Assembly: GCF_014803385.1 (NCBI RefSeq)
Contig: NZ_JACYFC010000003.1
Span: forward strand, 310,001 to 374,000
Length of the DNA: 64,000 nucleotides
Reading direction: 5' to 3'
DNA from: Marinomonas colpomeniae
GTDB taxonomy: Bacteria; Pseudomonadota; Gammaproteobacteria; Pseudomonadales; Marinomonadaceae
Positions within the stretch are counted from its first letter, which is position 1. The number at the start of each line of letters is the position of its first letter. Below, one piece after another: positions 16,268 to 24,139 of the stretch. The notes beneath the pieces were generated by a model. The model did not search any database. It was given only the letters and a program-made list of their open reading frames with translations, and was not told the origin of the DNA. The position numbers were made by a program, and so were the translations under genes.

Positions 16268-17265
16268 TTACTTACCTCCTGGTCTTGGTTGGCAAATTCA
16301 TTGATCATATCTTCAACAAGAAAACAGGCAACGCTAGAAACACCACTATGAATAAAACTTGGCTGTTCTTTTTTACATTTCTCTTTGGCGTAAGGGCAGC
16401 GTGGGTGAAAAGCACAGCCTGAAGGCCGTTCTATTAAAGATGGCATACTGCCTTGAATTTGATTTAGGCGCTGTCCAGGCAATGTCATTTGTGGCAGTGC
16501 GTTCAATAAACCTTGAGTGTAGGGGTGTTGAGGATCATTGATTATTTCCAGTGTTGGACCTTCTTCAACAATACGACCTGCGTACATTACTAGGGTACGT
16601 TCTGCGACTTTAGATACCACACCAAGGTCATGGCTAATCAATACCAGTGCTACGCCATTGTCTCTGCAAATAGCTAAAAGTAATTGTAATATTTCCGCTT
16701 GAATGGTCACATCCAATGCCGTTGTTGGCTCATCGGCAATAATGATATCTGGATTAAGTAATAAAACAGCTGCAATGATAACGCGTTGCCTCATACCACC
16801 AGACAGCTCGTGAGGATATTGATCAAATCGCCTTTCCGGCGACGCTATTTGCACATGATTAAGTTTTTCAATGGCAATGTTGCGTGCATCTTTATATGAG
16901 ATTTTTGTGTGACTTCTAATGGTTTCGACTAATTGAGCGCCAATGGTTATAACAGGGTTAAGCGTCATCATTGGGTCTTGAAATATCATCGCGATACGCT
17001 TGCCACGAACTTCTTGTAGTTGGCGCAAGTTCATCTTTGTCAGCTCATCATTTTCCAACCTAATAGAGCCTGAATGGATGTAACCCGGTTTGCCAATTAG
17101 GTTGACAATCGAAAAGCCTAATACGGATTTTCCTGCGCCAGACTCTCCAACAATAGCGATGCGCTCTCCACGATTTAATGTAAAGCTCACATCAATAAGT
17201 GCTGCTAATTCTTGCGCTTTGGTGTGGAAGTTGACATGTAAGTTAGTGACGCTTAAAAGGTTCAT
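16264..17265 (-). CDS. peptide-type ABC transporter ATP-binding protein (DppD/OppD-like)
   Basis: This 333-residue ATPase has Walker A GESGAGKSV, signature LSGGMRQRV and Walker B IIADEPTTALD, followed by the oligopeptide C-terminal region with RPSGCAFHPRCPYAKEKC. It is the first of the two ATPases of the transporter, and one base separates it from the upstream permease gene. Substrate class (peptide, nickel or opine) cannot be decided from the ATPase. Confidence 0.92.
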   Translation of the reverse strand: MNLLSVTNLHVNFHTKAQELAALIDVSFTLNRGERIAIVGESGAGKSVLGFSIVNLIGKPGYIHSGSIRLENDELTKMNLRQLQEVRGKRIAMIFQDPMMTLNPVITIGAQLVETIRSHTKISYKDARNIAIEKLNHVQIASPERRFDQYPHELSGGMRQRVIIAAVLLLNPDIIIADEPTTALDVTIQAEILQLLLAICRDNGVALVLISHDLGVVSKVAERTLVMYAGRIVEEGPTLEIINDPQHPYTQGLLNALPQMTLPGQRLNQIQGSMPSLIERPSGCAFHPRCPYAKEKCKKEQPSFIHSGVSSVACFLVEDMINEFANQDQEVSK

Positions 17266-17266
17266 A

Positions 17267-18205
17267 TTAGTCTTTATACACCTTTGGATTAAGGTGATCG
17301 CGCAGCCAATCTCCCAATAGGTTCATTGCCAAAATTAATATGATTAAGGTGACACTTGGGATAACGCAAATCCACCATGAACCCGCAAACATATACGCCA
17401 TTCCTTCCGCTATAAGAGAGCCAAGGGAGGGTTCTGTTGATGGCATACCTAGCCCTAAAAAAGATAAGGCTGCTTCAGCGACAATCGCGTTGGCAATCTG
17501 GACGGTAAAAATAACAAGAATAGGAGATAAGGTGTTTGGCAAAATATGACGAAACATAATGCGTTTAGAGCTAATGCCCATGACTCTTGCTGCATCAACA
17601 TATTCTTGCTGTTTTTCCGCCAATACAGAGGCGCGAACAGTCCTTGCAAAAAGTGGCCACTCAGTTAAGCCAATAACCAAAATAAGAATAACCATGGCGA
17701 GTTGCTGATACATGGCGATACCAAATAGAGATTGGAAAATGGCAAGGAATACAATCGCCACCATCATATTTGAAAAAGACAATTGAATATCGGCACAACG
17801 CATTAAGAAATTATCAATCCGGCCGCCTAAATATCCAGCTATAAGTCCAATGCAAATGCCTAATGTGGCTTGTATTAAAACGGCACATATTCCAATAGTG
17901 AGCGATAGGCGCGTGCCATATAAAATAACAGATAATAAATCTCTGCCTTGTGCGTCTGTCCCTAATAAGAATCGATAATCGTGGCTAATCCAACTGGGTG
18001 CGATTTCAGAATTCATAAGATCCATAAACGCAGGATCGTCTATATCAAAAGGAGCAAGCAAAGGAGCTAAAAGCGAGATAGCACAATAAAAAAGGAAAAT
18101 TAATAATGCTAAGACAGCTAGTTTATCTCCTATAAAACCTGACCAAATGTGGTTCCAGCGATCGCCTGAAATAGGGTGGGTAAGATCTTTCTTGTTGTAT
18201 TTCAT
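17267..18205 (-). CDS. peptide-type ABC transporter permease (DppC-like)
   Basis: This 312-residue inner-membrane permease has an N-terminal OppC-type segment (TM about 33-53), the DAQGRDLLSVILYGTRLSL motif of DppC-type permeases, and the EAA loop VDAARVMGISSKRIMFRHILPN that contacts the ATPases. Length is typical. It overlaps the DppB-like gene by 4 bp. Confidence 0.92.
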   Translation of the reverse strand: MKYNKKDLTHPISGDRWNHIWSGFIGDKLAVLALLIFLFYCAISLLAPLLAPFDIDDPAFMDLMNSEIAPSWISHDYRFLLGTDAQGRDLLSVILYGTRLSLTIGICAVLIQATLGICIGLIAGYLGGRIDNFLMRCADIQLSFSNMMVAIVFLAIFQSLFGIAMYQQLAMVILILVIGLTEWPLFARTVRASVLAEKQQEYVDAARVMGISSKRIMFRHILPNTLSPILVIFTVQIANAIVAEAALSFLGLGMPSTEPSLGSLIAEGMAYMFAGSWWICVIPSVTLIILILAMNLLGDWLRDHLNPKVYKD

Positions 18206-19182
18206 ATCCCGTGGCTCGCTAAACGTACAGTAGGATTCACTAAACCGTACACTAGATCAACCAAGGTATTGGTCATCACAAACATACCACCAACCACTAT
18301 TAGATAAGCAGAAATAAGAGGCGTATCAACTCGGCTAACAGCGTCCATGAATAAAAACCCCATGCCGGGCCATTGGAATATAGTTTCTGTCAATATGGTA
18401 TAAGCCACTAGCGTACCAGCTTGAATACCCCCAACCGTAATAATAGGGAGCATGGTATTTTTGAGCGCGTGAATAAAGTAAATTCGAGGCGTAGATAGAC
18501 CTTTTGACCAAGCAAAACGAATATATTCAGATTGTAGTACTTCCATCATCTCTGCTCGAATTAAACGTATAAATATTGGCATTAAAGCAATGGCTAGAGA
18601 CAAGCTAGGAAGGAGTAAATGGCTTAAGCCATCTTTGGTAAAAAGGCCGCTTTCCCACAAGCCTAATATTTCAGTCGTTTCGCCACGGCCAAAGCTGGGG
18701 GCGACGTTCCATTCGATAGAAAAAAAATACACCATGAAAATGGCTACTATGAAAATAGGCACAGATAGACCAATGGAACTAACGATCATTATTAACCGTG
18801 AAATAGGATTTTTGGGTTTAATAGCAGCTAGTACACCACAAGGCGTCGCGACAAAAATAATAAGTAAAATAGCACAAAAAGCGAGTTCTAAAGTAGCTGG
18901 CACTTTTTGGAAAATGACTTCTAAAACGGGTTTTTTATAATAAAAGGAAGTGCCAAGATCGCCTTGAACTGCTTTTTTGGCAAATCGCCAATATTGGTTA
19001 ATAAAGTTATCGTTTAGCCCTAAGCTTTCACGTAATTGGTTACGTTCATCTTGCGACGCCGTAACACTAACCATTTGTTGTATTGGGTCGCCTAAATTGC
19101 CTTGTATTGCAAAGCTGATCACACTGATGATGATCATAACAAAACAAGCCTGAATCAATCGACGAAGTAAGAAAATCAGCAT
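18202..19182 (-). CDS. peptide-type ABC transporter permease (DppB-like)
   Basis: This 326-residue permease starts MLIFLLRRLIQACFVMI, the usual DppB N-terminus, with six predicted membrane segments. The EAA loop IRFAWSKGLSTPRIYFIHAL is present, and the end PTVRLASHGI is near the expected length. It forms the membrane channel with the DppC-like partner. Confidence 0.92.
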   Translation of the reverse strand: MLIFLLRRLIQACFVMIIISVISFAIQGNLGDPIQQMVSVTASQDERNQLRESLGLNDNFINQYWRFAKKAVQGDLGTSFYYKKPVLEVIFQKVPATLELAFCAILLIIFVATPCGVLAAIKPKNPISRLIMIVSSIGLSVPIFIVAIFMVYFFSIEWNVAPSFGRGETTEILGLWESGLFTKDGLSHLLLPSLSLAIALMPIFIRLIRAEMMEVLQSEYIRFAWSKGLSTPRIYFIHALKNTMLPIITVGGIQAGTLVAYTILTETIFQWPGMGFLFMDAVSRVDTPLISAYLIVVGGMFVMTNTLVDLVYGLVNPTVRLASHGI

Positions 19183-19254
19183 TGGTTGATTTTATTTCCA
19201 CTTGATTTTTGAGTAATGCTCTTTGAATAAAAGTTAGCAAAGAGTTCGTTGTAT

Positions 19255-20787
19255 CTATTCGTCTTCAATGACTAAGTCCCCTAAATAGGGATAGTTCTGG
19301 TCGTTGACTATGTCTTGTATTCGTACTTTGTTTTTTGCAGCCCAAGTAAGTTGTTGCCAATATAAGGGCACAACTACAGAATCATTATAAACGGCTTGCT
19401 CAATTTGTTGGAGAAGGCGAATGCGTCTTTCTGGGTTCATTTCACGATTTGCCTGTTTAATATTCTCGTCAATGCTGTGGTTGCAATACTCACTGGCGTT
19501 GTAAGCCCCAAAACCAGTTTCAACATCTTGGCACGCAATAATAAATTCAAATAGATTATTCGAATCCATGGTGTCTGATAACCAACCAAGCATCATTATA
19601 TCTGCAGTTTTATTATTGAACTCTTTAAAATATTGCGCTTTAGGGAGTGTCTTTAAATCGACTGTTATGTTGATTCTTGCCAACATCGCAGAGATTGCTT
19701 GAGCTATTTTTTCATCATTGAGATAACGATTATTTGGCGCCATCATACTAATGCGAAAGCCTTTTTCATAACCGGCTTCTTTCATTAACTCTAGGGCTTT
19801 GGCTAGGTCATATTCTGGTTTTAAATTCTTGACGTAACCAAGAAAACGATCGGAGCTTAATTGTCCTGCTGGAGTCGCATACCCTTTTTGTATTTTTTCG
19901 ACTATTAAAGACTGATTAATGGCTAAGTTTATGGCTTTTCTTACTCTAATATCTTGAAATTCTTCTCGCCTGTTTTGATTCATATGAAGTAATAAAATGC
20001 GGGTGCTGGGAAGTGTTACTACCTGAATGCCTGATGCTCTTTTAGTACGCTCAATATCGATAGGTGAAATAGGGAATATGAAATCTACATCACCAGAAAG
20101 AAGGGCGGCAAGTCTAGTGGAGTCAGCACGTATTGGTGTCAATATAATCTGATCAACATTGCCAACAGATTTAGTGTCCCAATATGCAGGGCTTCTTTTA
20201 AGCTCCATCCGGCTGCCTAATTCTCTACTGACTAATGTGAAAGGTCCAGTTCCCGAGACATTACGAGACGCGAATGTTTCACCATATTTAATAATTTGAT
20301 CTTGATCTTTATAAAAAGTTTTATCCATCGGAAAAACATACGTCATGATGTTAAGTAACAATGGGTTTGGCGTCGTAGCATGAACGTCAATCGTATAGTC
20401 GTCTATAATTGAAGTAGAGTCGATTGTGTCGAACATAGCACGAAAATCGGGCGAGATTTTTAGTCGGTTAATGGTGTAGGCGACATCATTGGCAGAAAAT
20501 TTATTTCCAGAATGAAAGGTGACGTTTTGACGCAAGTAGAAGCGTATTGTACGCGAATCTAGACGCTGCCATTTTGTAGCAAGACGAGATTCAAATTGAC
20601 CCTGTTTGTTCCATCTTAATAATGGATCAAACACAAGATGTGAAAATTGTAATGTCCCTTCAGATAGATGTTCATGAGGATCTAATGAAATAGGGTCAGC
20701 ATTAAACGCCATTCTTAAGGTGCTTGCTGATGCCTTACTTAATAAAAGCAGAGCCAAGCAGCCGGCTATCATGACTTTTATATTCAT
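19255..20787 (-). CDS. extracellular solute-binding protein, family 5 (peptide/nickel type)
   Basis: This 510-residue periplasmic protein has a signal peptide (hydrophobic residues 8-17, likely cleavage after SKASA) and the family 5 signature region FNADPISLDPHEHLSEG, LVFDPLLRW and FYLRQNVTFHSGNKFSANDV. It captures the substrate for the importer. It is the first gene of the minus-strand operon; a 72-bp gap precedes the DppB-like gene, which could allow higher expression of the binding protein, although I see no clear processing hairpin. Substrate is not identifiable. Confidence 0.92.
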   Translation of the reverse strand: MNIKVMIAGCLALLLLSKASASTLRMAFNADPISLDPHEHLSEGTLQFSHLVFDPLLRWNKQGQFESRLATKWQRLDSRTIRFYLRQNVTFHSGNKFSANDVAYTINRLKISPDFRAMFDTIDSTSIIDDYTIDVHATTPNPLLLNIMTYVFPMDKTFYKDQDQIIKYGETFASRNVSGTGPFTLVSRELGSRMELKRSPAYWDTKSVGNVDQIILTPIRADSTRLAALLSGDVDFIFPISPIDIERTKRASGIQVVTLPSTRILLLHMNQNRREEFQDIRVRKAINLAINQSLIVEKIQKGYATPAGQLSSDRFLGYVKNLKPEYDLAKALELMKEAGYEKGFRISMMAPNNRYLNDEKIAQAISAMLARINITVDLKTLPKAQYFKEFNNKTADIMMLGWLSDTMDSNNLFEFIIACQDVETGFGAYNASEYCNHSIDENIKQANREMNPERRIRLLQQIEQAVYNDSVVVPLYWQQLTWAAKNKVRIQDIVNDQNYPYLGDLVIEDE

Positions 20788-21016
20788 TTACTAAGGCCTT
20801 TTTGATTCTTTGGATGGAATAAGTATCTATCATGAGAGTAATGGTATTGTTGATAATAAATCAATTGCTCGCTTACACATTTAATTCTGACCGTATAGAT
20901 AGCCAGCTATTTTTACAAATAAATGAGTAAAAAGACAGTAAGATGGTTTTATTTAGGCACATAGTGTCGTGATTTGTGTTTTATTTAAAAGTCAAAATTT
21001 AATGATATAGGTATCT

Positions 21017-21616
21017 ATGAATTATTTCGCTCATCTCCATATAGCCTCTATAACCAATACCTCTTGGGTTGGTAATTTACTTGGCGATTTTCCTGTTGAT
21101 GTGAATAGTTTAGAGCCTGATTTATTCGCTGGGTGGCGTTTACATCAGCAAGTAGATGTTATGGTAGATCAACATGTAGCCAGTGTGGCTTTTCGTTCTA
21201 TACCACGTAAAGGTCGTCGCCGATTTTCTGGCATCATTCAAGACATAGCTATGGATTATTGGTTGATACAATACTGGGAGAAATTTAGTTCTGTTCCTTT
21301 AACTGTTTTTTGTGAGCAGGCAGTGTCAGGTTTGGTAATGGATAAAAATCGCAGTCCTGAACGGTTAGCCAATATGATTAGTTCCCTAGAAGGAAGTAAT
21401 TGGCTGTCAAGTTTAGGGACGTTAGATGGTGTTGATAGAGCGATTCATTCAATCATGAGGCGTTGGCGTCATGGTAAGCACTTACAGGATTTTGTAGATG
21501 ATTTACCGAATGTAATTGAGCAGGCCGAGCAGCCATTTTTACTTTTATATCCAGATTTACTAGATTTTGTAGACCAAGAAATGAAAAAAGCCGAGGTCAC
21601 ACACAACCCCGGCTAA
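21017..21616 (+). CDS. acpH: acyl carrier protein phosphodiesterase family protein
   Basis: This 199-residue protein begins MNYFAHLHIA and has WVGNLLGDFPVD, the N-terminal signature of the AcpH/DUF479 family, an HD-type hydrolase that removes the phosphopantetheine arm from acyl carrier protein. Aspartates and histidines (D-x-H in MVDQHVASV, and IQDIAMDYWL) fit metal binding. The length is typical (about 193 residues in E. coli). It is monocistronic, divergent from the ABC operon. Confidence 0.88.
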   Translation: MNYFAHLHIASITNTSWVGNLLGDFPVDVNSLEPDLFAGWRLHQQVDVMVDQHVASVAFRSIPRKGRRRFSGIIQDIAMDYWLIQYWEKFSSVPLTVFCEQAVSGLVMDKNRSPERLANMISSLEGSNWLSSLGTLDGVDRAIHSIMRRWRHGKHLQDFVDDLPNVIEQAEQPFLLLYPDLLDFVDQEMKKAEVTHNPG

Positions 21617-21917
21617 ATGGACCTATGTTCGATCCGATCTAGAGAACAACCAAATAAGCATCAAGTTAGGTGCAGATTCCTTTCTTGAACTTAGATGGAG
21701 GAGTGAGTATAGGTATTTTATGCTTGGTCTCATTGATTTAAGTCAGAGTTGATCCAATCAATGGGATAAAAGCCTTGTTCATATTTGGTGGTATTGAAAC
21801 CGATAGAGTATTTTCTCTATCTTACTTCTAACTTGTGGTAGAATCCGCCACCGAAAAAACTTGGTCGTATTCGATCATAACTTTGATCGTGTTGATCATA
21901 ATAATAGGGGGAGTTAG
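21617..21917 (+). promoter_or_regulatory. intergenic region with probable promoter of the RbgA-like gene
   Basis: No gene is seen in these 301 bp. TGGTAGAAT at 21836-21844 is an extended -10-like element (TG, one base, TAGAAT). Downstream, CGATCA (21872-21877) and TGATCG (21884-21889) form an inverted repeat, followed by another TGATCA at 21893-21898, so the 5' leader holds clustered GATC-containing repeats that could bind a protein. GATAGAG/CTCTATC at about 21803-21821 makes a small hairpin. Confidence 0.4.
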
Positions 21918-22916
21918 GTGGGCGTTCAGTGGTATCCAGGGCACATGAACAAGGCGCGTCGAGAAATCGAAGAAGTCATGACGCAAGTGGATATAGTCAT
22001 CGAAGTATTAGATGCCCGTATTCCTGATTCCAGTCAAAACCCAATGCTAAATACACTGCGAGGTGATGTTCCTGTACTTCGCCTTTTAAATAAAAAAGAC
22101 TTAGCTGACAAGGCTCGCCTAGATTTATGGCTTGAGCATTGGCGTGGTAGTGATGGTATTTTGGCTCATCCATTTTCTACGCTAGATAAGTCCGATGTTT
22201 CAAAAATCAGCCAATGGGTTAGTCAAATGGTGCCTCATCGAGGTTCTGCTGAAAAACCGATTCGTGCCATGATTGCGGGTATTCCGAACGTCGGGAAATC
22301 CAGTTTGATGAATGCTTTGTTGGGGCGTCGTGTGGCAAAGGTCGGTGATGAACCTGCTGTGACTAAATCTCAACAAAAACTCAAAGTAACGAATGGTTTT
22401 CAAATACTCGATACACCAGGGATTTTGTGGCCAAAAATTGAAAATCCAGATGCTAGCTATCGTTTAGCGGTAACCGGTGCTGTACGTGCCACTGCTATCG
22501 ATTATGAAGATGTTGCGTTGGTGGGTTTGAAGTTTTTCATGTCTGATTATTTAGAAGAATTGACGACACGTTATAAATTAAAAGACGTGACGGCCGATTC
22601 TGAACCTTATGATGTGTTAAAAATAATTGGATCTAAGCGCGGTGCGCTACGGTCTGGTGGTAAGGTTGAGATGCATAAAGCGGCAGAAGTATTTTTACAT
22701 GATGTAAGAACCGGTGCTATTGGTGCTTATATCATGGAAACGCCTGCGATGATTGCCCATGAAGAACAGTTAGTGGAAGACGCGAAGGCGGCAAAAGAAG
22801 CGAAAAGGTTGGCAAAAATAGCCGCCGCGGTTCCTCAACGTCAGCAAGCCAGTAATCGTAATTACGTACGAAAAAACGAACACAATACTCAATCTGAAGA
22901 AACACCGAAAGATTAA
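21918..22916 (+). CDS. ribosome biogenesis GTPase, YlqF/RbgA family
   Basis: This 332-residue GTPase has the circularly permuted order of motifs typical of RbgA: G4 NKKD at about residue 60, then G1 GIPNVGKSS near 122, and G3 DTPG near 160. The N-terminus GVQWYPGHMNKARREI is the YlqF signature. The family acts in late assembly of the 50S subunit. The start is GTG 21918 after an AGGGGGAG ribosome binding site. The C-terminal tail is lysine/alanine rich and low complexity. The YacL-like gene follows 32 bp downstream, likely in the same transcript. Confidence 0.92.
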   Translation: MGVQWYPGHMNKARREIEEVMTQVDIVIEVLDARIPDSSQNPMLNTLRGDVPVLRLLNKKDLADKARLDLWLEHWRGSDGILAHPFSTLDKSDVSKISQWVSQMVPHRGSAEKPIRAMIAGIPNVGKSSLMNALLGRRVAKVGDEPAVTKSQQKLKVTNGFQILDTPGILWPKIENPDASYRLAVTGAVRATAIDYEDVALVGLKFFMSDYLEELTTRYKLKDVTADSEPYDVLKIIGSKRGALRSGGKVEMHKAAEVFLHDVRTGAIGAYIMETPAMIAHEEQLVEDAKAAKEAKRLAKIAAAVPQRQQASNRNYVRKNEHNTQSEETPKD

Positions 22917-22948
22917 AATACAGATGACAATCAGTGAGGTTCACGGTC

Positions 22949-23332
22949 ATGGATTATGAAATTGCCTTTGATCAGGACGAAAATGCATACCGCATTTATG
23001 CCGGATATGAATTTGCAGCGATAGGTGAATGGATCTCTGAATATGTAAGAGATCTAGAGAGTATACAGCGTGTATTAATAGCGGCTCGTTTAGCTGAGAC
23101 TGAAAAAGAAACAACGGAATTTAAACATGGCCCTTTCACTGTCATTTTAAGTGAAGAGGGTATTTCTGTTACTCGACAAGTGGATATGGATTCGGCAGAA
23201 GAAGAAATAAAAGCCATGTTTGATTCTCAGGAAAGTTTTTATCAAACATCGACGGATGGTATTCAATCAGAATGCGGTTTAGAAGATTTGATTAATATGA
23301 TCGAAAACTGGCATGAAGTACTGCAGTCGTAA
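22949..23332 (+). CDS. yacL: YacL family protein (UPF0231)
   Basis: This 127-residue acidic protein starts MDYEIAFDQDENAYRIYAG and has IGEWISEYVRDLESIQRVL and CGLEDLINMIENW, matching the small YacL/UPF0231 family of gammaproteobacteria. Function is unknown. The start at ATG 22949 is chosen because family members begin MDYE; a GTG 15 bp upstream is also in frame. Confidence 0.8.
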   Translation: MDYEIAFDQDENAYRIYAGYEFAAIGEWISEYVRDLESIQRVLIAARLAETEKETTEFKHGPFTVILSEEGISVTRQVDMDSAEEEIKAMFDSQESFYQTSTDGIQSECGLEDLINMIENWHEVLQS

Positions 23333-23413
23333 TGACTACAGTAGTTGTTCCTTACGCTGGGTGGGTTTACACTAGTGTATGTTTTAATTTTTTGTTTTTT
23401 TTAGGGAGCCGAT

Positions 23414-24031
23414 ATGCTCATCGAATTGGAAAAAGCCCGTACTCGAAATAATGTTGTTCGCATTTTTCGTGAAGAGTTGGATGGACCAGAAAGTTGGACT
23501 GACGGCTTTGTTATTGCGGCTAACGAAGAGATGGTTTTGCTTCAATTAGTGGATGACAGTATTCGCCTTAATGGTTACCAGGTTTTATTCTTGGAAGATA
23601 TTAGTGATTTTGCACATCCTGCTCCCTTTAATGATTTTCAGAAAAAAGTGCTATCTCTGCGTGGTGAAGAAGTTGCTGACCCAGAAGTCGATCTAGAAGA
23701 TCTAGCTGTTTTGCTGATTGATATTAGTGAGGAGTTTGGATTGGTTACGCTTCACCGTGAAGAAATAGAACCAGATAGCTGTGAAATAGGCCGTGTTGTT
23801 CGTGCTGATGCAGTAACGTATGAGCTTGAAGAAATCGGCTCAGATGCCCGTTGGTTTGATAGCACGTTTGAGTATGATTTATATGACATTACTCGTATTG
23901 AATTTGGTGGTGCTTACGAAGATGCCTTGATGTTGGCTAACGAAGACATGGGAGATGATGCTTTTGAGTTATCTGATGAATATCCAGATGATCTTGATAG
24001 CATTATTGAAGACGATCCTGATTTAAAATAA
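23414..24031 (+). CDS. conserved-looking acidic protein of unknown function
   Basis: I do not recognise this 205-residue protein. It is cytoplasmic and very acidic, ending in an Asp/Glu-rich tail (DDAFELSDEYPDDLDSIIED). Two similar halves can be seen: FVIAANEEMVLLQLVDDSIRLNGYQVLFLEDISDF and GRVVRADAVTYELEEIG with YDLYDITRIEFGG, suggesting an internal duplication of a small beta-rich module resembling an Sm-like fold; this is only a visual impression. It has a GGGAG ribosome binding site and a terminator directly after it. Confidence 0.65.
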   Translation: MLIELEKARTRNNVVRIFREELDGPESWTDGFVIAANEEMVLLQLVDDSIRLNGYQVLFLEDISDFAHPAPFNDFQKKVLSLRGEEVADPEVDLEDLAVLLIDISEEFGLVTLHREEIEPDSCEIGRVVRADAVTYELEEIGSDARWFDSTFEYDLYDITRIEFGGAYEDALMLANEDMGDDAFELSDEYPDDLDSIIEDDPDLK

Positions 24032-24054
24032 GTTCTTCAAGCAATTCACCATAT

Positions 24055-24082
24055 AAAAAAACGCCTTAATTGGCGTTTTTTT
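24055..24082 (+). terminator. rho-independent terminator
   Basis: An 11-bp stem (24055-24065 with 24072-24082) around a 6-nt loop ends in seven T. It follows the acidic protein gene. Confidence 0.88.
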
Positions 24083-24139
24083 ATATGCTTATTATGAAAT
24101 ACTTAACGAACAGAATAAATATATAAAGAGTCTCCTTTT

